From: Agelaius tricolor
Taxonomy: Eukaryota > Chordata > Aves > Passeriformes > Icteridae
Length of the DNA: 64,000 nt
Assembly: GCA_023055355.1 (NCBI GenBank)
Contig: JALJCS010000001.1
Coordinates: 103,853,881 to 103,917,880 of the forward strand
Direction of reading: 5' to 3'
Part shown: positions 48,501 through 59,800 of the stretch, in pieces
Layout: each line of letters begins with the position of its first letter
How positions within the stretch are numbered: the first letter of the stretch is position 1
Program-made: the position numbers and the translations under genes
The notes under the pieces: model-generated
What the model was told of the DNA's origin: nothing
Database searches by the model: none
What the model saw: the letters and a program-made list of their open reading frames with translations, nothing else

Positions 48501-48995
48501 TGAAAAATCACTATGAAATGTTGCTGCACAAACACAATTACTCTCTGCTCTCACATCCACTATTTAATTTATATTGCATCATTATAAAAGTCAAAGTACC
48601 CCTAATGTATTATGGAAAATCTTACTCTGCACCCTGTTTCAACCCAGCAGAAAATATGGAACTGAAATTCAGTTCCCTGTTGCTGGAAACTTTCACATAA
48701 CTAAATAAGCATGAAGAAGTTATTAAAAATAAGAGGAGGAACTTTGCCACACTGAAATAGGTGATTATTTTTCTGTTTTGAAAAGGGGAATTAATTTTAA
48801 GTTTCTGGCATACTTCAGGGAAGCATTCTTTTGAAATAGTTAAGTGACTGGTTTTTTTACTGGAGTACAGATGCAAGACACCAATCAATTACCTGTGAGA
48901 GACTTAGGAACTGAATTTGGCCTTGAGGGATTATTAAAGGCAGATTCTGTAGAGGAGGGAAACCCACAGGGTTTCATTTTGCTGAGGAACATTAG

Positions 48996-49078
48996 TTTGT
49001 TTCTTTTCTTTTTCTTTTTTTTTTTGTTTTTTTTTTTTTTTTTGTTTTGATTGTCTTCTTTTTCTTCTTTTTGCTTTT
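48996..49078 (+). repeat. T-rich polypyrimidine tract
   Basis: About 80 bp of almost pure T with a few C and G interruptions, including an 18-base T run. Lys-rich frames on the opposite strand across it are artefacts. Confidence 0.9.
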
Positions 49079-52000
49079 CATCATATTCTTGTTCCCCCTT
49101 TGGACAGCAAACTGGAGCACTGAACTGCAAGGAGCTGGCTTCAAGCTGAAATAACACACCCAACTGCCCAACTGTTCCAATTTTTAAATGCAGTTTTGCT
49201 TAAACATCTTCAAACTAAAGAAAAATAAACATTGCAGTTCTGGAACTCAGTGACTTTAGCATTCATTACAGACACAATAAGATTGGGAATAAAAGAGTAC
49301 TGTCACCCAGAAAAAAAAACTTAATAATGCAAATAGATACTTCTCTTTTGAGGACAGTTTCAGTTATGTAGTATGTTTGTCTTAATAGAGAAAATAAGTA
49401 TTTTAACACCAAAAAATTGGAATAACTTTTTTTTTTCATTTTAGAAGTACTAAGTATGTAAAACTGTGCTGAATGAACATTCACAGTTCTCAGTTCACAC
49501 ACAGTTACATTGCTAGGTTTCTGCTATCCATTTTTCTTTGCCTCTGTTAACACATCTAATTAACCAAAGAAGAGTGAGCTCAGTATCATAGTTAAACAGA
49601 CAATTTGAAATTGCTTTTGACAAACTGGAGATTAACATGTCCTTTCCCTGATTATTTGCACTAATGAAGATTGAACACCTGAATGTTCACACAGAGTGAA
49701 AACAAGTGAGACACAGAGCCATCAACAAGATGACTGAACAAAACACTCTTATGAAATCACTGTCTGGAGAGTTGACACAGAAAGCAGGTAAAAGGATAAT
49801 TCTGTCATTTGCTCAGCTGTAGAAACAAAATCACTGTCAAAAATACGTACATAGGGTGAAGGATGTGGAGCAAATCTCAGCTTTGATTGGGGATGAGCAG
49901 GCAGCTCTGTTTAAGATTTATGGCAAAAGTGGAGCACAAGGATGTGAATTCTTGCTTTACACAGGGCACACATGGCAGAGTGAATTCTTAATGGGAGAAG
50001 AATCTCATTTTCAACAGTTTCCACACAACTTTTTCCTGAACTTAGCTGAACAATGACAAACACTCATGTTTTCAATAAGTTACTAAGTTTTGAACATTTT
50101 CTGATTAACAGAAAAAAGGGGCATGTGTTCATCTTTTTGTTTATTTCTCCTTTTTTTGTCTCCTCTGACTCCTGTGAGCTGCAGAGGATGGTATGGAAGC
50201 AGTTGTCTCCATGGGGTTTGGAATCTGGCATGTGTTTTCAAAGAAAGACAAATTAGATCACTGGAAGATGTCTCAAGAGTAAAAGTCTTTTGGCCAAAAG
50301 TTCTTGCTTATTTATTTTGCGAATACATATTTGGAATGAAAAATTTTCGAACTGGTAAAGGACCAATGCCTGTACTTTTAGAAAATAGAAAGGAAGAAGT
50401 ACAGATTGAAAGGTTAATTTGAAATTCTTAAACATATGAAATATTATTTTTAAAAAGGCAGACTCACATTTGACATGTCAGCTTAAATCACCTGCTTTCA
50501 TTTTCGTGGGAAGAAAGAAGAAGAGCTATTTATGGTTTATCTGTGGTAAATACTGGTCAGATACTAGGAAAGAATATATGCCTAGCTGGAAAATATGTCT
50601 GATTTTGGATCCAAGAGGATGAGCACTTTGTTTCTTCTGGGAAATTTATATATTAAAGTGGGATTTTTTTTTTACTTTTTTTCCCTGAGTCTTGTTATGT
50701 TATTGCAGCCAAAGGAAAAGAGTGCTTAAAATGAAGTCCATGGTTGCTTTACTATCAGTATAGGCCAGATGTGATAAAAAGGTGTAAATAATTACAAGCT
50801 ACATATTGCAATAGCCATGGCATAGCTACTCCTTTTATCACTTTTTCCTCCATTGGCTTAAAACCAAAGATAAGCATTTAGATTTCTTCAGATTTAGATC
50901 TCTCAGATGAGCACCCAAAAAAGCATGGTATGGACTAAGACATTGCTTCTCTTCCTCTCTCTGCCTCTCTGTTCACCTTTTCATCTCTATTTGGGCCATA
51001 GCAAATCTTTAATTCCATATCCATGTCACAGAAGGAAACACGCAGGCATTCAATGTGTGCTTCTGAGCTTCCTCAGAAGAAAGGGGGGATTTTAGCCTTT
51101 GTTTTTAACACACTTAATATATCTTGGATGAAAGTCTTATAATAAAATTTAAAAAATCCAACTCTGAAAAAGAGAAGAACAGAACTTGCAAAGGGCTCTG
51201 TAGTGTTACACTGAGCTGTGAAACATAAAACTTCTTTTACAGAGTAGCTACTGCCTGAATGAACCCTACATTTACCAACCATTTCCCTTTACGGCTTCTG
51301 AGGATTAATCTCTTCTTACTCCATGTTTGCATGATGGGGATTTCTGTATCAAAGTGTTTTCTGAAAGATCCACCCTTCTTTCTCATTTGGGAGACTGAGT
51401 TTGCACTTGTCTTTTCCCCAACCCCTTCACACCTCCTCCATATTTATGCAGCAGAAAGAAGCATGTGGCCCAGAGCAGCTAAACTGTGTGGTATGTCAGG
51501 GAGTTCTGCCAACCTTGGCAGAAGGAGTCATGTAACTCCAGCTGGTTGCAATGGCTTTCCTTGTCCAAGAGATATTTGTTAGTTACAAATAAAAAGTCTG
51601 ATTGCAAACCCCAGATAAACTTAAAAAAATGTTACAAAAATGTATGACCATGAAGGAAGTTTTCAGCAAAATATTTCTGGTTTTCATCCATGTTAAAAAA
51701 AAAACAAAACAAAACAGAGGGTGGCAGCTTTTGAAGCCTTCTTCATGAGGCAAGATATCACAAAATTTTAATAATATACACCCTTTTCATCCCAGAGGAT
51801 GCTCTCAACTTTTTAAGAGAAAAATTGGTCTTTACTCTCTGAAGCTCATTGGGTGCACAATTTGAGGTGAAGTATAAGGGGAGGGGTGAGTATAACATGC
51901 AAATTAGAATGTTTTTCTATTTTATCCTTTTTAAAACAGTTTCAAAATAAGACCAACAGTAAATTACCTCAAGCCTAAATTCAAGCCGTGGAATGCACAG

Positions 52001-52379
52001 AATAATATCCTGTAATGTCTCATAAACAAACCAAAAGGAGGAAAACACCACTTTGTCTAAATCAAATTTCAAAGATAACACCTTCCATTTCATCTGTGCC
52101 TGTGTCAAGCTAACCTAAAGTTCTTCTTCACTTATTTTCATTGATGGTGATTGAAAATGAGACACACTCATACACAGGGCCAATTTTTTCCCCTCTTTTT
52201 AATGTAATTTTTCTTCACATAAGATGATTTTTTTTTCTGAGCAGCTACAGCCACAAACCATCTGATTTAATCCTTTTCTCCCAACACCTACTGCAAACCA
52301 GCAAAGACATCTTTGAGTGAACGTGGTACTTTCATTTATTTTGTATTTGCAAGCGCCAGCAGAGTCTGTATTTTGGCAT

Positions 52380-52635
52380 TCAAGCACAGAAAGTGTGAGC
52401 CCCTGTGAGATGTGTGGCAGGAGCTGCAACAGGTTTGTGTGCAGAATTGCTTCCAGGGCAGATGCTGTGCTCCACAGGGAGCACCCAGGGCTGGCTGCAG
52501 CAGCAATGGGATGGGCTCTGCCTGGTGGCCCACAGAGGGCTTTGGCTGCTCCCTGACAGCGGAAGCTGGACAGGGATGTTATCCTGCTTTGAATAAACTA
52601 CAGAGGGCTTCATCCCAGCCACTGAGAAGTATTAT
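52380..52635. other. GC-rich patch of unknown origin
   Basis: About 250 bp of clearly higher GC than the flanks, with overlapping 63-80-codon frames open on both strands. That is a stop-poor composition effect rather than coding. AATAAA-like sequence (GAATAAAC, about 52589) lies near its right end, which would fit a decayed LTR or retrotransposon piece, but no edges are visible. Function unknown. Confidence 0.4.
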
Positions 52636-55600
52636 TCTGGTATGTATCAGATGAAAAGACAATTGCAATGTAAGCACCTGAGGCTTAACTTTGTACTAGA
52701 GCCTGCTATATCTGTGAATAACAAGTTCAGTTTTTTGAAGAATCACATGAATATATTACTTTATAGTATGGTAATCTCAAAAGCTGCCTCTTATTTACTA
52801 TGTATGCTGGTACAGTAAGATTAGTACCTGTACCATATAAACCTACTCTCTGAAGTGAAAGATTGCTTTTTGCCTTTGTGTGTGGCTGCAAGGTACAAAG
52901 TGCATGCTCTCTACATCCTTGTCATCACCTTTTTTCCTCTCAGGAAGGAAAGGGTGACTTTAAGAGGGAAAAAGATACTCTAAGAGGGAAAAACTATCTT
53001 GGTGCAAAAGTATCCAACACATCCATATCATGAGGTCTCTAGCTGGGCAGGAAAGGCTGAAAAATAGAATATAATTCTACACAGTAGAGAATTCATTGAT
53101 GTGTCATAAAATGCCCTGATTTTATTATGGGCTATAATGAACCTGGATCTCTGCAATTTTTTTGCCAGATTATTGAAAAGAACCAAGAGCTTGGTTATCA
53201 CAAAGAATCAAAATGCACATGATTTCTCACTTTGGTGTAATAAGTATAGGAGTAAGACAAATCAAAACAAAGAGTTGTATTGTCAATCCTGATGAGATTA
53301 TTAACTGGAAAGACTATTAATTGGACACCATACCCAGATCTGCTGCTTACAGGTTGAAAAGCATATTAATAGCTTGAAATAAATTCTAAATCAATAAAAA
53401 ATTATTCTGTAGCCTAGAGTTTATTTTTTTACCCAAAAGAGGAAAAGGGTTTATCACTCTCCATGACCACTTCCAGGAGGCACAGAAATTAGATAAGAGT
53501 GGTATTTAAAGAAGCAGAAAAAGTCATAATAAACTCTAAGGACTGGAAGCCAATAACATCCAAATTAACATTCTAAACTCTAAGGGCAATTAAAAGTTGT
53601 GACAATTTCTGGAGCTTATGACTGTCCAAAGTGCTAATCATTTTATTGGACAGAGAGCTTTTCCAAGAGTTATATTCTAAGGAAGCAAGAAGCCAGGAAC
53701 TTGGTCCCAAAACCAGTCAGTAAAATTCCATTAATTGTATAGTATGGACAGTCAACCTGAACAAGACAATACCTTTTGGCCTTAGAAATATATCAGGAAA
53801 TATCTTCTCTGCACTGAAGATAAAGACATGTTTTGGAGAAAATTGCTGCAAATATAAGCTGCATTCAGTAAAAGTCAGAAATAATAAGTAACAGTCAGAA
53901 ATCAGGGGGAGGGGAAGTGGTGATGCTATTCAAGTAATGCTTTAGCACTAACAAAGTTGTAACAATTTGATTTACTACGAAATATCAGTTCCCTAAATTG
54001 AGCATATGCCCGCTAGTAAAATTCTCTTAAAATAATTCTACTACATTTGAAAAGATCTGTTCAGTACAATTGTGCTATCTTCAGGTACAGTTGGAGATTT
54101 CTAAGGATATTGTTGATGATATCTAAACAGCAGGAATAAATATAATTCCATTAGATTCAGCTATGCTGGATGCGCCATTCAAACTGTTACTTCTAATATA
54201 TGGTTACGCCAGTTTAGAGCAAGTCTAGAAAGTACATGTAGAGAGAAAAAGCAAAGAAAATTCAGGTTATCCTGAACCTGAAACCTGTTTCATCTGTTTC
54301 ATTACTGGGATGAATATTTAGGCTGCTGGTTTTGTAACATGTAATAATTTAGACCTAATAATAATTATAATTATAATTATAATAGTAATAGTTTATTGTA
54401 TTTTGATATTGAGTTGTTAAGTCCTTCTCAGATGATTATTTTATTCAAGTAAGTTCTTAGAAATTTTTCAAAATATTGAGTCACAAAACTAGTTCATCAG
54501 AGAGGGATCAGTCAGGGGGCAGGGTGTAACCAAAACAGGCAGGGCCAAAATTCAGGCCAGGTAAAGCTGCACAGGAATGACTGAGCTCTTTGCAGGACTG
54601 TGCTGTTCCATACATCCTTTCCAGGCAGGAAACTGTTATCTTCTTGTCACAGATCTCCCAGAGTGTAACACTGCAAACACTTACAGCAAACTATGAAATA
54701 AATCAATGATAAAGTAATCATGTTATTTAGAAGGCAATTTTTGTGTTTGAGGGTTTCCTTAGCAAATGGCAATAAGTGTCACGGTGTGAAAGATCATAGA
54801 AATAACAATGGCAGGCAGAGGAAAACAAGACGTAAATGACACTGCACTGATGTGGAAGGGACTAAGTTCATCCAAATTAAAGAACAACCAGGAGATGAGG
54901 AGAAAACATTGCAACATACACAACATCAAAAGGATTGAAATGATTTATGAGTCCACATATTGTTTAAAAAACACTCTTTTGTCTTTTCTTTGGCTGAGTC
55001 TTGCTTTCTTGTCGTTTTCTGTCATTTTCCGAGGTCAAAATGTACTTACTCAAATAATGGGGACAAATAGCATTACATCTGTGGCTACATCAGTGAACCA
55101 GGACTGCATACAGAACCAGAAATTTTATTTACTGATTGTCATGCAAATTATTTCCTACTTTTCCTTTATATTTCTCATATTTAGGGACTACATCCTCAAA
55201 ACATGAGCAGTAAATACATCCTGAGTAACATTTGTAATAGAGGCAAATGGAAGCTTCATAAATCAACTATTAGATGAAATTGCCTAGAAGGTAGTTTAGG
55301 TAACTGGCAGTAAGGGTGAATCTTTAATAAACTTAAATGCATACACAAACACCAGGAGATAGAAAGAGATCTTGTTTTCCTGCAACATTTGACTTCAGGA
55401 GGTACAAAGCAGAGGGGGGAGCAGGGTAGGGAAAGCCTTTCAGGGGAAACCTAATAGTTAAAGCACCAACAGGCTTCCAAATTCTTTCAGATACTGGCAG
55501 TAAATGATGTATTGATTTTGCTGTTAAACTGCACAGATGTAACCAACACATTAGACATGGAAGATAAAAGCAGTGACTAAAAGCACCTTATTTCATCTGT

Positions 55601-56797
55601 CACACCTGAGGCTCTGCCTTCTTCAGACCTTTAGTGTATTAGCACAGAAAATCAATTAGGTAAAGAGCTAAACAAATGAAGGGAAAATAAAATTTAAAAA
55701 AAGCCTCATTCTCAAAGAGTCAGGAATGTCAGCAAGCCCTGGAGACTTCAGCAAAGTGTAAGACATCTCCAAATAAACGACAACAACTTTTCTCAACTTT
55801 TGCTTCAGTAAGTGATTAAATGCTGCTTGGATACCCTGATAAGCATCTATTAGGGCAGGTCTAGCAAGTGATCAGTAATCACAAGCACAAGATTTGTTTT
55901 CACTGAAAAGGAAATGGGGACATTTATTTCTCAGTTTCTGTTGTTTTGGATATATATAGTTCTTGTCATCTTAATCAGTGTTGAATCAGTTGTTCATAAT
56001 TTACATCCAGAAATTAAATTTTCCTGAGCAATACCATAGTACTTGGCATTGATAACAAGTATTTCATTAGGATCAGGGACATATTACTGAAGCCAGCTGC
56101 TGTGATACACAACATATAGTTACTGCTTTGATAAAGCAAAGTAAACCATCTCTGACCCTAAAATATAGTAAGATTTTTCTGCTGCCCCATGTAGTTTGCA
56201 CTCAGAGAGCAGAGCAGATCACAGATATTTCACTGATTGATTCATAGTGAGTAAAATACCCCAGTGATACCATGGAGATAACAAATTGAGATTTGTCAGT
56301 GGAGCAGGACTCAGAAGACCTTGGTTTGCTGGTGAAAACACATATTCAGTTTCCCATCTACAACACAGGGAATTTCACCCCTTAGTTCTGTCCTCCTCTG
56401 TCCACTGAGGTTGTAAACTCACTGATGAGAATTTGTAAAGACAGGATTTAGTCAGTGACAGTAACCGACAAGACAGATTTGTGATTTCAAGTGGAGGTCA
56501 ACAAGAACTAAATAATTATTTAAAAGGATGAAATTAAACAAACCTCAATTTGAGAATTTAATATAGGTCCCAGTATGTTCCTTTCTTCCTTTAGAATATT
56601 TTGCCCTGTATTTGGATGCAAATCTCAAAGTAACCTCTTACATAGAAGTATGTATCTTTTTAGGCTGTGACATCTGAAAAAAATACACCATTGTTCTTTA
56701 AAATAAAGTGGGTTTTTTTCCAATAATTCTCAAAAAATAAATTAAAATAAAATTGAATGCCAAAAGTGCCAAATTGTGAATTTTCACACATTTCATC
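52636..56797. other. Noncoding DNA, no gene seen
   Basis: A 20-bp tandem duplication based on TAAGAGGGAAAAA occurs at 52961-53000, and an (ATT)n-like tract is listed. The 132-codon plus frame at 54808-55206 starts in a good Kozak context (ACAATGG) and has two hydrophobic segments in its C-terminal half. It has no recognisable domain and no gene signals around it. I regard it as chance. Confidence 0.55.
54356..54390. repeat. (ATT)n / AATTAT microsatellite
   Basis: Alternating AATAAT and TATAATTA units over about 35 bp; a simple repeat. Confidence 0.85.
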
Positions 56798-56812
56798 AGT
56801 GCCACCTAGTGG
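56798..56812 (-). promoter_or_regulatory. Candidate CTCF binding site
   Basis: The minus strand reads CCACTAGGTGGCACT. This matches every position of the CTCF core consensus CCASYAGRKGGCRSY. It lies at the left edge of a GC-richer patch (56800-57000) in an otherwise AT-rich region, which is typical of occupied sites. CTCF orientation matters for chromatin loop formation; this one points leftwards in window coordinates. Occupancy is not shown by sequence alone. Confidence 0.6.
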
Positions 56813-59800
56813 AGACACCTCCCCATCCCCCATAGGAAACTCCTTTGCCTGACTTTGCTCATCGAGGGAAGGGTTCAGCCTCTGCAGGTTTTCAAGGTGC
56901 CTTTCTGAAGTGTCCGAGTTGTTTCTGCAGACAGCTACTAGCTGCTGGAGAAGAGGAGAACTCCACCCCAGCTCCTGGTGATTTCCCTGGAGTCTGAAGG
57001 ACTAAATTATTTCAAAGGAACAAGAGAGATTTTTCATGTTTCACCAGCCCAAAAACATGTAAATTCAAGATGAAATGACAAGCAAAGCAGTCATTTGAAG
57101 AAGATTTGAAAAGATGCTGCCAAGAAATAATTAAAATACCTATAATTTTCTACCATACTGTCAACTATTTTTTTTTCTTTTAAGGTGGTGCGTGTTTATT
57201 CATTTGGGGATTTTGGGGGATTTTTTGAGAGAAAGAAAAATTAAATTCTTCTTCTTAAGAAACAAAACAGGCAAGGTGGCACTAATCTTGAAAATAAGTG
57301 CCAAGTACAACTTTTTCACCTGATTTCCTGCTTTCTTTTTTGATATTTTCTGTTATTCCTTTTTTTTTTTTAATTTATTTTGCATCCAGTCAGCTTTCTC
57401 CACATCCAAGGCCCAGATAGAGTGCATAACTATAACAACAGGACCATGGCATTAAACAGGCACATACATCTCAGTTTTAATCCATCAGCACAGGAAGTTT
57501 CCAGCACTGTTGGAACTGCATGACACGTGGGCACTGTAATTATGTAGATACACATACAGTTATACACACACTCCCTGACAGCAGATTGAAAATTATACTG
57601 CACCCTCCTGAACAGCCACCTCAGGAACAAAGCAGCTGAAGGGCCATTGTGGGAAAACACCATGGTGTGGCATAAGAGTAGCAGACAGCACTTAGAAGCT
57701 GGAGTACAGTAGCTTTGTGCTGCAGACCACAGTCTGAAAGAGCATCTTAAAAAGAGAAGAGTGAATCATGAGCTTGTGTGTGTCAGAAATGATGCTCTAA
57801 TGGGTGTCAGCTGTTAGCAGATTCCTGTCATTTAAACAGTTTGAGTTAGTTCCCCACCACCTATCTTCTCTAGGCTAAATTACCAAATCATTATTTCTAT
57901 GGAAAATCCTACAATTCTTTGACTAAAAAGTGGTTCTTTTATCTCCATGGTTTGAATACACACACAAAAACATACATGCTCATAAGACTAAGGTGGGCTT
58001 TTAGCTACACTGAAGCCCACAGCATTTTCTTACTGATTTCAGCGGAGACAAAATCCCACCCCAGGATCTTGAAAGGATTTTCTTGCTGACTATATTTCCT
58101 GGGCCAGAAATTGGACACAAACACAAGCAAATAAGAGAGGCTGGAAATGTCTAGGTAAGTGAATGAAAATGAAGCAGTGAAGCTAAGTAGCTCAGGCATG
58201 ATTAGAAAGAGGAGGGGCGTCTCCTTCTGCACTGTTGAATCAGCCATTAGTGTCAGAGTGGCTTTTAAATTTAGAGTAATTCTTCCTGTCTCTGCACTAC
58301 TTGAGGTGTTCACCCAATGTTTGCCTGTATTATTAAAGGATTGAACCCTGTCAGAGGGCAAAAGCAAATTACCTGCAGGGAGTCAGGGGCCAGATGAGAT
58401 ATACCTTCCCTGTGCTCTTTGCTTTAGTAACCAGTGGTAAAAGACTACAAGGCAGCTTTTATGTAGATGTCACATCATTCACTGACTGGAACACCCAGCT
58501 GTGATAATAGCAGAGGAAGCGGGGGTGGGCAACCATTACTAATTCCTCCCTTATCCAACATTGCTATTTGAATTATTAGCTAAATTGGCATCTTCAGAAC
58601 TTAATTTTTTCTGGCTTGCAGGTTCAAGAAGTTTATTTCACATGTTTAATTGTATATGTTATTGCCTATTGTTATCAGTGAGTGCCTATTTTGCCTAAGA
58701 AAATTTTTTCTTGCATTTTATTAAGTATTTTACAATGATTGATTGTCACTATTACATAGCTACAGGGTAAACAACAATGAAAACAATATTTAAGCTTTTA
58801 TTATCTTAAAAAAAAGAGATAATGCATGGTATTTCTAAAAGAAAAAACAACAACACAAAACAAAACCTCTCATGGTAATGATTACAGCGTCTGGAGAAAG
58901 AAATAATCAATTAAGTCAAATACATGTGAGGAAATGTAAATTAATTGACAAGACATATAGTTTTTTCTTGATTTAAATATTTTTGTAATTCCTCCCATTC
59001 AATTTGACTGCAAAAATATTTTAAAAGAAAATTTTGTAATGTTTTGTAAAGAAATATTTTATTGCATGAAAGAATGCATTGATTATGCCACATTAATTTT
59101 GCTATTGAAAATACAAATATATGTAAAAGAATGCAAGCTACAAACTGTTGTGAAAAATAACAAAACAAAATTTATATCAGTTATTTTTCCATACTTTTTT
59201 CCTACTACAAAAACATCCTAAAATCCTCCATTGCTCTTAGTTCTACATGCCATTAAGTGCAAGAGAAAGGTATAGATGCTTTGTGATTCTCCATAGGCCC
59301 TGTCTGCACATTCCAGCAGCATATAGAATTTGCTCACACTGGAGCTACATTGCCTCTAGCACTGTGCGTGCAGTGCATAATGTCACAGAGCAGCTTCAAT
59401 TGGTTACAACTGATTCTCATGTTTGCAGCTCGTTAAAAGAGTCAGCCATTAAAAACAAACCTAAACAAGCTATTATTCCTTCCTTTCTTATTAGTGGGGT
59501 TTTTTTGTTTGTTTGGTTTGGGTTTTTTTCTGAAATCCACCCTGGAAACCCACTTCCCTCTATATCCCCATGCATGATCTCCTAATGCCTTTCCTCAACT
59601 CCACCATATCTATGAATTTTCCAGGCTCTTCTTCAGCCTTTATGCCTCACAGTTTATTTCCAGTTTTCCATTCAATCACCTCTGATCCTGCATGCATTAG
59701 CTGGGAATTTAAGCTGTCTATAGACTGATTGTCAGAGATGAAGATCCATTTTTGCTTGGCTTGTATGGTATCTACACAGCTGCTTATCTTCTAATCTCTC

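Larger units (their letters stand above)
46947..52379. other. Noncoding DNA: purine-rich, then very AT-rich, no gene seen
   Basis: From about 47090 to 47320 the plus strand is strongly purine-rich (GAAGAAGAGA-type). From about 47330 to 48500 the sequence is extremely AT-rich with many ATTA and TTTAAA-type motifs, the composition of scaffold/matrix-attachment DNA. A T-rich tract at 48996-49078 is listed. Open frames of 88-107 codons (for example 51259-51582) have no recognisable content. Confidence 0.55.

Noticed and set aside
54808..55206. 132-codon plus-strand frame with good Kozak context and two hydrophobic segments
   Set aside because: No domain recognised, no splice or promoter signals, and frames of this size are expected by chance in 64 kb read in six frames.
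58005..58367. 120-codon minus-strand frame
   Set aside because: No recognisable content; the hydrophobic middle is a composition effect.
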